From Thozetella sp. PMI_491 (lineage: Eukaryota; Ascomycota; Sordariomycetes; Chaetosphaeriales; Chaetosphaeriaceae), in NCBI GenBank assembly GCA_021432635.1, contig MU270037.1, forward strand, positions 268,047 through 332,046: 64,000 nt of DNA, given 5' to 3'. Position numbers and translations under genes: made by a program. The notes under the pieces are model-generated. The model did not search any database. It worked only from the letters and a program-made list of their open reading frames with translations, and was not told the origin of the DNA. Below, piece by piece: positions 35,070 through 46,105 of the stretch. Each line of letters starts with the position of its first letter. The stretch's first letter is position 1.

Positions 35070-36125
35070 ATGAGAACGCCAGGTATTCTCGGGCAGCCTG
35101 CATTGCTATGTTTATTCCTGCTTGCCGGAGCCATCAACAGCAAAGAAATTAAGGTCAAGCCTGGCCAGCGCATCCAGGATGCAATAAATGGAGCCAGCTC
35201 TGGTGATCAGATAACTGTCGCGAAGGGCAACTATACCGAGCAACTAGTCATCAACAAGAGCGGCATCCAGCTGGTCGGTCAAGACGGGGCCACTCTCACA
35301 CCTCCTTCTCCTCTGGTAGCAAATGGGTGTACTGGCATGGCGGGAAACAACACCCAGGCCGGTATTTGCATCATTGGCACCAACGTCATGCTCGGAAACG
35401 TTAAAAATAACGAACATCGCGAGTTTATCTCGGTTGGTAGCTTGGTCGAGAACGTACTTGTCAAAGGCTTTGGAGTCCACGGGTTTGATGGCTTGAACAT
35501 TGCCATCGTTGGAGCCAAGAATGCCGAAGTTCGGGAGAACACAGTACTTGACGGTACCCACTATGGTATCCTTACGGTTGGCTCCAAAAACACCATCATC
35601 ACGCGCAACACCGTCAACTCTGTGAGCCGGAACTTCATCGGCATCTGCATGGATGACCAGTCCGATGTCTCGGTCACGTCGAACTCCATCTCAGACTACA
35701 TGGTCGGCCTCTGCGTGCAGACAAACAAAGCCGTTGTCAGTCATAACAAGGTCAATAACTGCTGCGTGGGGGCTTACGTCGACCCGGGAATCGACAGCGC
35801 CCATGTCACTCACAATAGCATTGTTGGCACGAAAGACGCGTCTTGCCTGTTGAGTTTCGGCCTCATTGTCGGTATCGTCATCGACGGCGCTTCCAATACA
35901 GATGTCCAGCACAACGACATTACCGGCGTCTCGGACAGCGGCACACCCGACTACCCGGCCCCGGCGATTTGGCTTTACGATTACAGCGGACCTGTCGCTA
36001 CAGGCAGCATAGTTGACTTCAACACGCTGAGCGGCAATGACTTCAACATCCTCAACCTTTCGGCTGGAAAGAATGAGATCAAGCATAATACGTGCACTGG
36101 CCCTAGTGACAACTGCAATTTCTAG
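35070..36125 (+). CDS. Secreted parallel beta-helix repeat protein
   Basis: An intronless gene of 351 residues with a signal peptide (MRTPGILGQPALLCLFLLAG, cleavage near residue 24). The mature part starts with IKVKPGQRIQDAINGA, the usual opening of NosD/pectin-lyase-fold proteins. It then runs through repeated beta-helix rungs with regularly spaced Asn/Thr/Val: NAEVRENTVLDGTHYG, NTIITRNTVNSV, VSVTSNSISDYMVG, DVQHNDITG. Such right-handed helices bind or cleave polysaccharides, but I see no catalytic signature of a known pectate lyase or GH28 enzyme. Neighbours are wall-active enzymes, so a polysaccharide role outside the cell is a fair inference. Cysteines NGCTG, GICM, NCCVG and the terminal CTG..CNF may form disulfides. 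Confidence 0.82.
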   Translation: MRTPGILGQPALLCLFLLAGAINSKEIKVKPGQRIQDAINGASSGDQITVAKGNYTEQLVINKSGIQLVGQDGATLTPPSPLVANGCTGMAGNNTQAGICIIGTNVMLGNVKNNEHREFISVGSLVENVLVKGFGVHGFDGLNIAIVGAKNAEVRENTVLDGTHYGILTVGSKNTIITRNTVNSVSRNFIGICMDDQSDVSVTSNSISDYMVGLCVQTNKAVVSHNKVNNCCVGAYVDPGIDSAHVTHNSIVGTKDASCLLSFGLIVGIVIDGASNTDVQHNDITGVSDSGTPDYPAPAIWLYDYSGPVATGSIVDFNTLSGNDFNILNLSAGKNEIKHNTCTGPSDNCNF

Positions 36126-36146
36126 TGCACTTTTTAGTGCACTTTT
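36123..36146. repeat. 12-bp direct repeat spanning the stop codon
   Basis: TAGTGCACTTTT is present twice, at 36123-36134 and 36135-36146. The first copy supplies the TAG stop of the beta-helix gene. Confidence 0.85.
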
Positions 36147-36672
36147 AATGAGGAAGTTTCCCGAAATTGGGCAATAAAATTTAACTACCCCACTTTGTGC
36201 ATAAGCTACCCGTGATGAGCCTGATGGCATTGAACGAGAATTGTTGCCAGTCTTCCCTATCTAAGTAAGGTACATAAGCGATTTTCAGCGCATTCAGTGT
36301 GATCAGCTCTCCTCCTTCAGGCCTCCTTTCAGGAATAAAAGAACATCTGGCTTGCAGACCGGAAGATTGTTCCGGGAAGGTCGCATGGTGACTAAGGTTG
36401 CCGAGCAAGTTAAAAACCCGAACCCGCGGAGCGTCCTATACCGTATAATATCTATCCGACCACTACAGCAAGCGGATCATATTAGCCGCAAGGGATTTGC
36501 GGGTCCTGTATAATCGGAAAGATGGCGACCCGCCAACTGTGGCACTCGTAACTAGGATGGATGGGCAGTAGTATAAAGTCCATAGTCATTTCTAGCGGCA
36601 TTGTGTGAGAATTTGGACCATCCAAGAGTCGTCCTGCTACATCATCGCACACCAGTGTGTCGCCTGCCGAAT
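36126..36672. other. Promoter region of the endoglucanase gene
   Basis: No gene is seen in this stretch. TATAAAG at 36572-36578, about 100 bp before the endoglucanase ATG, is a candidate TATA box. Confidence 0.45.
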
Positions 36673-37794
36673 ATGAAGTTTTGCGTATTCTCTACAGCTT
36701 TGCTATCAATAGGGGTCAAGGCCGCCCCCTCAACAACGCTAACAGCCGCGTCTGGGTTGAAATGGTTTGGGGTGTCCGAGTCCTGCGCTGAATTCGGGGA
36801 GGGCAAATATCCGGGCGTGTTCAACAAGGACTACACATTCCCGGCAACGAATACGATTGATGCAAGCTCTCAATATTTAGTGCGGAATCGAGAGAGGTCT
36901 GTGGCTAATATTGAACTAGACTTTGATCGGAGAGGGATATAACATCTTCCGTGTCCCCTTCTCCATGGAGCGCCTAGCTGTCGGCGGCGTGGCCAAGTCC
37001 CTTAATGCCCAGTATCTCGGGAATCTGACAGCCACCGTTAACCACATCACCGGGAAAGGTGCCTACGCAGTGATTGATCCACACAACTACGGCCGCTACA
37101 GCGGCTCCATAATCACTAGCACGGGGGATTTCAAAACATTTTGGACGAATCTTGCGACGGCGTTTAAGAGCAACTCCAAAGTGGTACAATCGTCTCCCCG
37201 CGTAGCCACTGCCAAAATGACTAACTCGCCCGCTCCTAGATCTTTGACACTAACAATGAGTATCACGACATGGATGAGAGCCTTGTTTTCAACTTGAACC
37301 AAGCCGCTATCGATGGTATACGTGGCGCCGGTGCCACCATTCAGTATATTTTCGCCGAGGGTAACTCGTGGACCGGCGCCTGGCACTGGACCACTTCTAG
37401 CAATTCTCTGAAGAATCTCAAAGATCCCAACAACATGCTCGTGTATCAGATGCACCAGTATCTCGACGCCGACGGCTCCGGCACCAAGGAAGCGTGCGCC
37501 TCTGCTACTATCGGGGCGGAGCGACTGCAGACAGCCACTGCGTGGCTGAAGAGCAATGGCAAGGTGGGCGTGCTGGGCGAATTCGGTGGCGGTGCCAACG
37601 CGCAGTGCATGTCTGCAGTCAAGGGCCTACTGGAACATTTGAAGCAGAACTCCGATGTCTGGCTGGGCGCGCTGTGGTGGGCGGCCGGGCCATGGTGGGG
37701 CTCGTCGACGTTTCTCAACTTTGAGCCTCCAAATGGAATCGCGTACAAGTATTATTCGTCGACGCTGCAGGGCTATGTCCCAGGGAGGGGCTGA
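36673..37794 (+). CDS. Secreted GH5 endo-1,4-beta-glucanase (cellulase)
   Basis: Three exons: 36673-36861, 36920-37183 and 37240-37794, giving 335 residues. The first intron (58 nt) appears to be of the GC-AG class (GCAAGC donor, GCTAAT branch, CTAG acceptor); it restores the expected [16 protein letters not shown]. The second has donor GTACAA and gives [16 protein letters not shown] signal peptide ([19 protein letters not shown]) leads into a GH5 catalytic domain: [27 protein letters not shown], the acid/base Glu in [16 protein letters not shown], and the nucleophile Glu in GVLGEFGGG, then [10 protein letters not shown]. Length and order match single-domain fungal endoglucanases of subfamily 5 type; no cellulose-binding module is attached. 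It should cut internal bonds of cellulose outside the cell. Confidence 0.9.
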
Positions 37795-39006
37795 CCGAGG
37801 AAAATATCAACCTAGGTATTTAGGCAAAAATGATGCAGCCGCTGGGGCCGTATCGCAACCCCCTGAGGTAGCCCTTGCTGATGTGTCGATACGCTGGATG
37901 CGAACCACTCGTGAGCCACAACGGCCTTGTTGGGGTCACCCATCCCAGACAAAAGGTGCCACCTTGGAAATCCAACCAAGATTCTACTCAACATATATTC
38001 TCCACCATTTACCGTGCACTTGTGCCATTGGCTTCTTCTAGCTTGCTGCACGCCTCGGGTTCTGCCTTGACTCGATCGTATGCAGGGCGAGACGGTTTTA
38101 GGTATGCATGCTTAGAGCTGCACCCGTGGAAAAGGCTATGAGCCAGCCAAGAACAGCAGCCACTTTCTTTAGCTCCTAGTCTTGGCTACCTTATACCGAT
38201 TCCCTCTAAAGATTCGGGTTCGATATAAAAAGCTTATATTTTTATGGCACCAAGGGGCTTCTTTTGCAGGCCGTTGACAACAAGGAATAATAGTAGCTGA
38301 TTGGTTCAGATCCTGATTTTGTGGGTCAGGACGGTCCACCGAATGAAAAGTGGCCACAGATTCGGCCTAGTCCTCATACAAGAGGGGAAGGCGCCAAGTT
38401 TGAGACCGGCCGAGCAGCCAATGGGCGCGTTTCCATTCCGTCGCATACATAACAAAGGAAACACCTTCGCACAGCACGCAGAACCCTTGCAGCCCCTACC
38501 GCCATGTAGCGCGCGTTTACTTCATGCCGGCACTGGGGATAGGCTCTCGCGATCTTCAAAGCCTTAATTTAACGTTTGAAGGGGCGCGTTTGGATCTTCG
38601 GCCAGGTTTCGGGCGATCCCCAGTGACAGCCAACTGGATCGTCCTTGGCATTGTGGGATGGTCCCAGGACATGGCCAAGAACATGGCCGCCCGCCGAGGG
38701 ATTGTAGATCGCAGCAGAGAAGCAAAGAAGAACATCCCACCCCATCATCGTCAAAGATAGTAGTCTGTCGAGTATATAATGTTCAGTTCCTCACTTTCAG
38801 TGCCAGGACCTTCCCCTTTCCCATCAACAGCATCGTCAACTTTCCCTTCTCTTGTTTTTCTCTTCTTTGGCGCTAATATCCAGCCGATTGATTCGGTCTG
38901 TCCATTTCGCTCCCCAACAATCCTTCTTTGTGACCCTTCTTCACCCCAAGCCTCTCATTTTCCAATATTCATCTCTTTCGAGACTCAGAAATCCCGGTGA
39001 TTCACC
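37795..39006. other. Intergenic, promoter of Egh16-like gene
   Basis: No gene is supported. A TATATAAT element at 38773-38780 and a CT-rich stretch at about 38800-39000 look like the core promoter and 5' UTR of the gene starting at 39007. Confidence 0.5.
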
Positions 39007-39882
39007 ATGATGTATCCCACCTCCATCCTCGTTCTCGCTCTTTCCGCGGCCGGCCTGGTCCATGCCCACGGTAATGTTCAAGTGGTTACGTAAGAAACTC
39101 ACGAACTGACCCTTTCACAATACGTCGCTAATGCTTTTGGTGCTTCTAGTGGCGATAAGGGTGGTAACGGCACCGCCCTCGGGATCAAGGGCGCAGCTGT
39201 CGCCCGATTTGGTCCCAACAGCGCCACCGAAAAGGATACCACTGTCTTTGGGGGCAACCCTAACAAGCCCAAGGCTGATGGTCTCGGCAAGACTACCGCC
39301 AACGGCAACCTGAAGGTGTCTCTGCTGGCAGATTCCATGGCCCTGGCAGGCAACACGCTGCCCCAGGTGTCAGGTGACGGTACGGGAACTATCAGCGGCA
39401 CCTGGAGGATTGTTACCAGCGATGGCACGGCCAACGACAAGAATGGTAACCTTTTTGCCGTGATTGACTCGACTGGCACGGGCAAGTACTCTCAGGGGAC
39501 CCAGCTCACTGCCACGTCGAAGATGGTGGGCAATGGAAATGGCAACGTGGTCCAGCGTACGGTGGCGCGTGCTTTGCGAGCTGTTGGAATCCAGAGGCGC
39601 GCCACTAATGTTGGTGCCGATGCGGTAAGTCAATCTGGCCCTCAGTGTAGCGTTGTAACCGCAGAGAAATTGACTAGTCTTTAGGCGTTCTCCGTCAAGA
39701 TTCCTGCTGGCACTACGTGCTCTGGGTCGGATTCCACCAGCGGCCAAACCAACTTCTGCCTCCTGAAGATTGCGAACAACAATGGTAACGGTCCTTTTGG
39801 CGGCAATATTGCATTCCAGATCGCAGGCACCAGCAAGGTCAACAACACCGCCGCCAAGCGTGAGCAGCCTTTCGAGGCATAA
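39007..39882 (+). CDS. Egh16/GAS1-like secreted protein (DUF3129)
   Basis: Three exons: 39007-39089, 39150-39624 and 39685-39882, both introns 60 nt (GTAAGA and GTAAGT donors), giving 251 residues. The signal peptide (MMYPTSILVLALSAAGLVHA) ends at a His-Gly that begins the mature protein, HGNVQVVTGDKGGNGTALG, the signature start of the Egh16-like family. ATEKDTTVFGG, a GTWRIVTSDG segment and C-terminal FSVKIPAGTTCSGSDSTSGQ follow, with the two cysteines of the last exon in place. In rice blast and powdery mildew, relatives (GAS1/GAS2, gEgh16) are expressed during appressorium formation and contribute to host penetration; relatives also occur in insect pathogens and saprotrophs. A second ATG at 39010 is equivalent. 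Confidence 0.88.
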
Positions 39883-40804
39883 GGCAGGGGTGGATTCCAT
39901 TTGGTCATTTTCTGATAGGGTGTGTTTTTTGGTGTGATGCTGGGATAAAAGATGGTCTACAAATCGATCGAAAGAAGATTGTTAGAGGGAGATTGTGTTT
40001 TACATTATTTTATTCTTTTCGCCACCCCCTCGTCCCCTTTAAAGGAAATAAATAGCTAGCTATCCGGAATAGAGCGGACTACGGTCCAACGTGCTAGCGC
40101 CAAAGGGTAGAGTTCTTTCATCCTAGTTATAATGCTTGCTAGAGGCGAGTATTAAATTAACAATCGTAACTAGGCACTTTCGGCTCGTGAGTCGTGACTG
40201 CTTTCTGCGCTAGCTTCAAATTCGCCAAGGCTGCTGGCTTTCTCGTAGAAGAACACACCTTCAAGGTGATTTGGCAACGAACGTTGCAAACTGCGGCTCT
40301 AGCGAAAGTTGCACTCTTTTGCGAACAACATTGAGGCAATAAACTTCCAAGGTAGGAAATGAGTTTCCACATTAACGTAGGATACTTCATACCCGAAATA
40401 GACGCCAAGAAGACATTGTCTCGTATCTGGGTTCGGCCTTATTGGTCTAGGTACTGGAACGAGGTTGCAGAATGTGAGAACCCCTAGTTGCACTCGTTGA
40501 ACCAAATCCTCAATAATCTACAAGCCCTATATCTAAGCTTACTGGTTCAAAACATGGTCCTACATAACAGCGTAGCTTAATGCGGGAATCTTGAGAAATT
40601 GCCAGGCATTCGTGTATAAGAGGGCTGGGCCAAGAACCCTCAAAGGCGAGATAGAGGCCTTCCGCTGCACCGTTCTCGGCTCAAACCACTATTGGCCATA
40701 TCATTTCATACCATCTTAGAGCGTTGTATATTCCTTGTGAGCACTTCTGAGCTTTCATAACCGTTCGTCCAAAGTCTAACTTCTCAACAACGCTAGGCGC
40801 AACC
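39883..40804. other. Intergenic, no gene recognised
   Basis: Three-prime flank of the Egh16-like gene. No supported gene. Confidence 0.45.
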
Positions 40805-41293
40805 GTGCACACCACCCAAGCATTCTCGACTCTCTCCGCTCTGGTCACTTGCATGGTTCAAGGGCTTTCCTCTGCTGCAACTCTGCCTCCGACCATTGAA
40901 GACTTGAATAAACGGACGGATTACAGCAGCTACGCCTTCTACCAAGCCTCTTTGCTTCCTACCGCAACCCTCGGGCCCGGGATTGACAAGTCATGCAAGC
41001 AACTAGGCAACCACACCATACCGAGCAGGCAGACCATGGGCATATGACTGTCTGTACGGGCTCGGGCGAGGAAACCAGATGTACATTTCGTTCACTGCTG
41101 CCTTGAGCACAGGAACGAGGTATGTAGACTACATCTGCTAGAAGAATACTTTGACAGACATAATGAAAAGTGCCCTTGGGCCAGCACTACACACATGTGG
41201 ACGAATGGAGATTTGAGTTACTATAGCCAGGGGAAGGGCTATCTTGGACACAAGTTTAGCAAGGATGACTGTCCATTACAAGCGCCAAGTTGA
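40805..41293 (+). pseudogene. Possible eroded small secreted Cys-containing protein
   Basis: A frame beginning with GTG at 40805, where an ATG would be expected, encodes a signal-peptide-like stretch (HTTQAFSTLSALVTCMVQG) and IEDLNKRTDYSSYAFYQ up to KSCKQLGNHT. The text then jumps to another frame, YDCLYGLGRGNQMYISFTAA, and to a third, THMWTNGDLSYYSQGKGY then LGHKFSKDDCPLQ, which ends at TGA 41291-41293. The pieces read like one secreted protein of about 150 residues interrupted by a frameshift and perhaps an intron (GTATGT near 41118). The missing start and shifted frame suggest a pseudogene, though an unrecognised upstream exon is possible. I do not recognise the family. Confidence 0.35.
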
Positions 41294-42126
41294 AATGATA
41301 AATCTTGTCGAACCAACCCCCTGTCTTCCCCTACAGATCGACCGGACAAGGATTGTTTGGGGTACGGTTATCAATTCCTCTGCAGCCATATTTCTATATT
41401 TCATAGTTAATGGTTCTAGGAACGACGCTAGCACTTATTGTACATATTAGTTATATATATTGAAAACAACATCCAGAGCCCCAAAAGCCCCTTTCTATTC
41501 CGCATTTCGCTAGGATTTCGCAAAGCTAGTACAGCCCTGTCAAGAATGCTAGAATGACAGCCTTATCCTTATTCTACCTATAGCCTATATGTTAGGGCCA
41601 TTCTATGTCCAATTATTTGCGATGGGCCACTAACTACATGTACCTGGCTAGAAGCAGTCGTCTTCCTGGGCATGGATCATACAGACTACTTAGGTACCTA
41701 ACGCTATGTGGTCACACAGATTGGGCCGACCGAAACTCGCAGAATCGCCTCGTTCGGGGTTGCCCGGGTTCATTTGGTGACATCCACTAATCTGCTGGAG
41801 ATTTTCGCTTGGCGAAGTCCATGTCTATTGGGGGCAGCCTGCTTCGGTGGCGCCGTGCGGACCCACCCGCACTTTTTTCGCCAGATTAGGAAAGGGCCGT
41901 CGTCGGGGATGCCCAAGACATAACACGCAGTTGGATCCGGATGGCATATAAGTACAGTGATCTCTTGGGCTCTCCTTGCATCTTTATTCATCTTTATTCT
42001 GGAGGATCGTATCTATTTGCCACTATTTTCATATCATAACAAGTTCTATACTATATTTCGAGCGCTCTGCCGTCGGCGCGACTTCTTCCCTGTCCTTGTT
42101 CAGCCAACTTCCCAACTTATACACAC
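41294..42126. other. Intergenic, no gene recognised
   Basis: Nothing is supported apart from the promoter side of the membrane-protein gene at 42127. Confidence 0.45.
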
Positions 42127-43218
42127 ATGGCAGTCGACCAGCACCTCGCTGCCGCCATAGCACAAACAGTGGCCTATGTGCCCATCGTACCCCCGAGCAT
42201 ATATATTCTGGTGCGGAACTTCTCCCACCCGCCGCGGATAGCCTGGACTCCCTTCGTTCTCTTCTCGCTAAGTCCGGCCTCCCGCTGCCTACATCCATCG
42301 AGCCCCGCCTGGTTAGCAAGCTAGTCTGACGTTCGCCGAAGTGCGCCTCGCTGGCGGCCCTGTGGTGATAGCTCTAGAGAAAAGAGGAGGCCCTTACATC
42401 GACGATAATTTTGGTTTAATAATCGCGGCTGAAGCGTTGTTAAACATCGGCCTAATTCCGATGATCGTGGCTACACTGGGCCAGGTACAACTCATGTAAG
42501 GACTTCCCATCTACCCAAGAGACAGCTGCAGAGATGCAGTAACACGACCCGGAACTAGCTAAGTCATTTACAAGACTCGAGGACAGCCCGCGTCGACCCA
42601 GATTCCTCAACGCAGCTCCTAAAATCGCCAAGATCGGCTTTATAATTGCAGCGGTTGGCCTTGTGTCGGCATCAGGGCTGCAGAGCGATCCAAGCAATCT
42701 CAATACAGGGAGGGCGCTGACCCAGGCTAGCAAGATAATATTCGCCGTCGTCCTAGCCGGACTGGTTGTGACCGAGGGTTTGTTGTGGCAGGATGTATCC
42801 ACGCTGACGCCCTATAGCAGGATGGTACGTCTAGAGCCCTCTCTATCCAATGCGATCTGTCTCACCTTCGGTTCAAGAGGGCCTGCTCCATAATCCACAT
42901 ATTGTCTCTTATACTAACTAATGTGGCATCATGCAGGCATTGAAATACGCGAGCTGCGCAGTCCCTTTCGTCGTGCGAACGGTCTACGCGCTACTCAACA
43001 CATTCACTGGCAGCAGCACAAGTTCAGCCTGGAACCCAGTGTACGGGAGCGCCGTGCTCTTCAGCCTCATGTGCCTTTTGCCCGAGTACGTGAGCTTGTG
43101 CCTCTACATGTGGGTTGGCTTGAAGCTGCCACGCCACGAACAAACACCCGAGGTCGCCCAGTCTAGCAACAAGGACGGCGGCCGAGAGGAGAACACGAGA
43201 ACAACTTTGCTGCCTTAG
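42127..43218 (+). CDS. Seven-helix integral membrane protein (DUF7702-like)
   Basis: Four exons: 42127-42271, 42342-42484, 42564-42824 and 42937-43218, giving 276 residues. Introns have donors GTCCGG (unusual), GTACAA and GTACGT; each join keeps frame and continues a membrane segment. Successive hydrophobic stretches are TVAYVPIVPPSIYILV, WTPFVLFSLMRLAGG, LIIAAEALLNIGLIPMIV, KIGFIIAAVGLVSASG, IIFAVVLAGLVVTEGLLW, ASCAVPFVVRTVYALLN and AVLFSLMCLLPEYVSLCLYM. The order, with R..GG in helix 2 and VR..Y in helix 6, fits a fungus-specific seven-helix family of unknown role. The C-terminal tail is polar. The first donor is weak, so that boundary is less certain. No function can be given. Confidence 0.72.
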
Positions 43219-43746
43219 CAGCAAGGGGATCGGGGAGAGTGTCGCAGACGGCCATCTCACGGGTGAAGGGCAAGAGTCGATAATTTGCATGCTAGATTAG
43301 CTAGTATTGGTGGCAGCTTGCTAAATGGATAACCAAGCTACGTTGGCAGCTTAGGTACCTGCCTAGGCACATGATACCTGCGTCATAGCGACACAAGGCT
43401 ATCTTATCCAGTAAACTGCGCCACTATCCCGAGACGCTGATAGGGCGAAATGCGACGGCCACGCGTTGGGGGGTGGGGGCGATGAGGCACAGCCCACCTC
43501 CGCCCCAGTGACAGAGAAGCGCCTTAAAGTCACCGACCCAAGTCTTTCTAGAGCTTGTTACGGTAACCGTCTTTCGCCTCAAGCGAACACCCGATTTCAG
43601 CAATAGCGCCACCAATCCAAGCCGCACATTTGCTACCTTATTTCGGAAAACGACTCTTGCTCAGCATTGATCTCGATATGATAGCCTTCCTATGACTGCC
43701 GTTGCCATCCTTCAATGACTAATGCTGTGGACCTAACTGGCTCTCA
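43219..43746. other. Intergenic, no gene recognised
   Basis: Promoter side of the Zn2Cys6 gene. No other feature is supported. Confidence 0.45.
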
Positions 43747-45667
43747 ATGACGCGAAAAGACAAGTGCGATGCATGTCGCAAGTTGAAAATCAAGGTTGGC
43801 CTGGCCTATTCACTAACCCTGCACCGCTTATTGCGCCCCTATTTCTGACGCTCTGCGGAACACCACCACAGTGCGACGAATCACTGCCAAGTTGCTCCAA
43901 CTGCACCAAGCGCGGGAAAGAATGCATCCACTCGGAAAGCAAAAGAGATTTCAAGTTTGTCGACGTCACCGGAGAGACGGTGAGCGAGTCAAGCAGTTCC
44001 GACAGTGACACACGCAGAGGACATGTAGGCGCCTTGGATGAACAGGGTACGACCAAACCTGGCGGCGGCAGAAAGATTGCTCTCATTACAACGCATCGGC
44101 GCAAGAAGCCCTCCAAGCTTCAGCGGGAGGTCAACAAAGTAACCGCAGCAAACCTTGGGCGACTCGATCTCTCGTGCCGACCATCCGAAACCGCCTCCTT
44201 GCTCGCGAGATGGTTCTCCATGGTACCGCCCCAAGGAGACTCGTCCCAGGAGTATCTCTCGGATTCCTACGTGATGTGGAGTCTTCATATCCCGCAACTC
44301 ATCGGTAAAAGCCGAGCAATAAACGATGCGGCGCGCTGCTTCATGGACTGCAAGCTGGCCCTTGCGAACCCTAGCGACGTGAATATCCGGGCCGCCGAAT
44401 CTTCCAACGTGGCGGCAGTCGGCAGCGTCCGGCTTGCATTGATAGAAAGCGGGCCGCAGTCCTGTACGAACGAACTATTTCTATCCATTCAGATTCTTGT
44501 GGTAGTAGAGGTAAGCCCGACCCATAGTTTTTGCCAGGCCTCCTGGTGAACGAGGGATGCAAGGAAGTACACTTAGTTAACCGTCGAACGCCAGTCGCTC
44601 ATGTTTCACACCCGAAACTGTATGATTATTCACGTCAGGGGCCTTCTGAGTCTCCTTAAACAACAGAAGGATCGTTTAATGAGAAGGGATCCAAAGGATG
44701 CAGTGATTAGGGCGATTTTTATGGCAAATTGTGCCCCCGGCGTACGTATTTTACTTTAGACGCGACGATGGAAAACAACATTCCAAATTCGCTTGGGGGT
44801 TCTAGACAAGGGAAAACTGCCGGTAAACTATGCTGACGAAACGATCGATCTTTCATCTAGTTCTACGCAGCGCTGCTCGATAAGAGGGACCATGAACTTG
44901 ACCAGCCAGGCTGGCTTGACATGCCTATAGAGATGGCCAAGCTTGAGGGCATCTCACACAATGCCGTACAGTCTTGCGGGTCGAACTTTTGCCACGCTTT
45001 TATTCTTCTTCCCCGCGTAATCCGTCTCGTCCGACAAGTGGTGAAGCTGCGTGACGAGGACGGCGCCGCGGAGCGAGAGGCAATCGAGCTCGTGAGGACA
45101 ATCTTTTTGAGATATCACAATACCGATCTCTTTTACGAAGCAGTGATGTCCGGCCGAGTCCAATCCGAGATGACGGTCCTACCGGAGTTGGCAGAGGAGA
45201 TACCGACTTCGTATCGGTTCAAATCGAGATGGCTCACGATGTGCCACGTGGTACCGTTGTGGGTGCGTCTGATGGTGTGCAGCCTCGTGGGCACTCTCAT
45301 CGAGGTCTCACCCACTGCCGCACTGTTCTTCGACGCGGCCTCGGTCTACGCAGAAGAGTTACGTGTTGCGACAGAGGGCCTCATGGTAGTCCAGTGCAGC
45401 CTCATCGTACCTTCACTCGACGATCCTTCTGAGCTGCTAGCCGAGAGAATGCGCCTGGTGAACTTGCTGCATAGCATCTGGGGTGCCTGGTGCCGCCTCG
45501 AGGCCCGCGCGCGTGCGTCGCTTGACCAACGCGAGCTCTCCCGCGCGGGCCGAATGAGGAAGCTTTCATTTGAATTATGCACTCAAGTCAACGAGTTGGC
45601 AGGGCTAGCGCAGATATCAGAGAGCGAGGCAGAGGAACACATCTTTTCTCTCGCTGGGCGTCTTTAG
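43747..45667 (+). CDS. Zn2Cys6 (Gal4-type) transcription factor
   Basis: Four exons: 43747-43794, 43872-44510, 44595-44741 and 44861-45667, giving 546 residues. The first intron (77 nt) splits the zinc cluster just before the third cysteine, a common position. The assembled motif has six Cys at residues 7, 10, 17, 24, 27 and 34 with C-x2-C-x6-C-x6-C-x2-C-x6-C spacing. It is followed by a basic linker (TTHRRKKPSKLQREV near 110-125). The remaining 400 residues resemble the fungal C6 regulator middle region (FMDCKLALANPSD, HVRGLLSLLKQQ, FYAALLDKRDHELD). No target can be named; the closest genes are a seven-helix membrane protein and a glutathione S-transferase. The donor of exon 3 (GTACGT) is clear; its downstream acceptor CTAG gives the best frame. 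Confidence 0.87.
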
Positions 45668-46105
45668 TCCAGACAGCTTGATGCAGGTTGACGCATCCAT
45701 TCTCCCCCTAGGACCAGCGTGTAGACAGGCAAAGCATGGCGCATATCTTGGTGAGCCTTCTCCATCTCTTTATTCATTACAATGATATGTTTCAACTAAG
45801 AAGAGTATTGGCAGCCACCGACGCTCATAATTATGAGTTGCGAGTGCCAGCGAACAGAGAGTATTTGCCTATATTTGACAGCGCCATTTTATGGTACGTT
45901 GCTGTTGCGCCGTGGGTACGTTCACATCGTTGGCAAGCTATAATGATGCTGGTACATAATCTTCGGGCTAAGAGCAGAAATATATTCCTCATCTACGATC
46001 AATGCTCTTGGAACTGTAAAAGGTACATGATTTAGTTCCGATGTCCTCCATAGGAGGGGCTCTGTATCTCAAACTGGGCTCTGCATGTTTCTGTTGCTCT
46101 CAAAC
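45668..46105. other. Intergenic between convergent genes
   Basis: Holds the 3' ends of the regulator and of the minus-strand glutathione S-transferase gene. No gene is supported. Confidence 0.45.

Noticed and set aside
35691-36230. Minus-strand frame of 179 codons opposite the beta-helix gene
   Set aside because: Low-complexity Val/Asp text produced by the complement of Asn/Thr/Val-rich rungs; no start context or motif.
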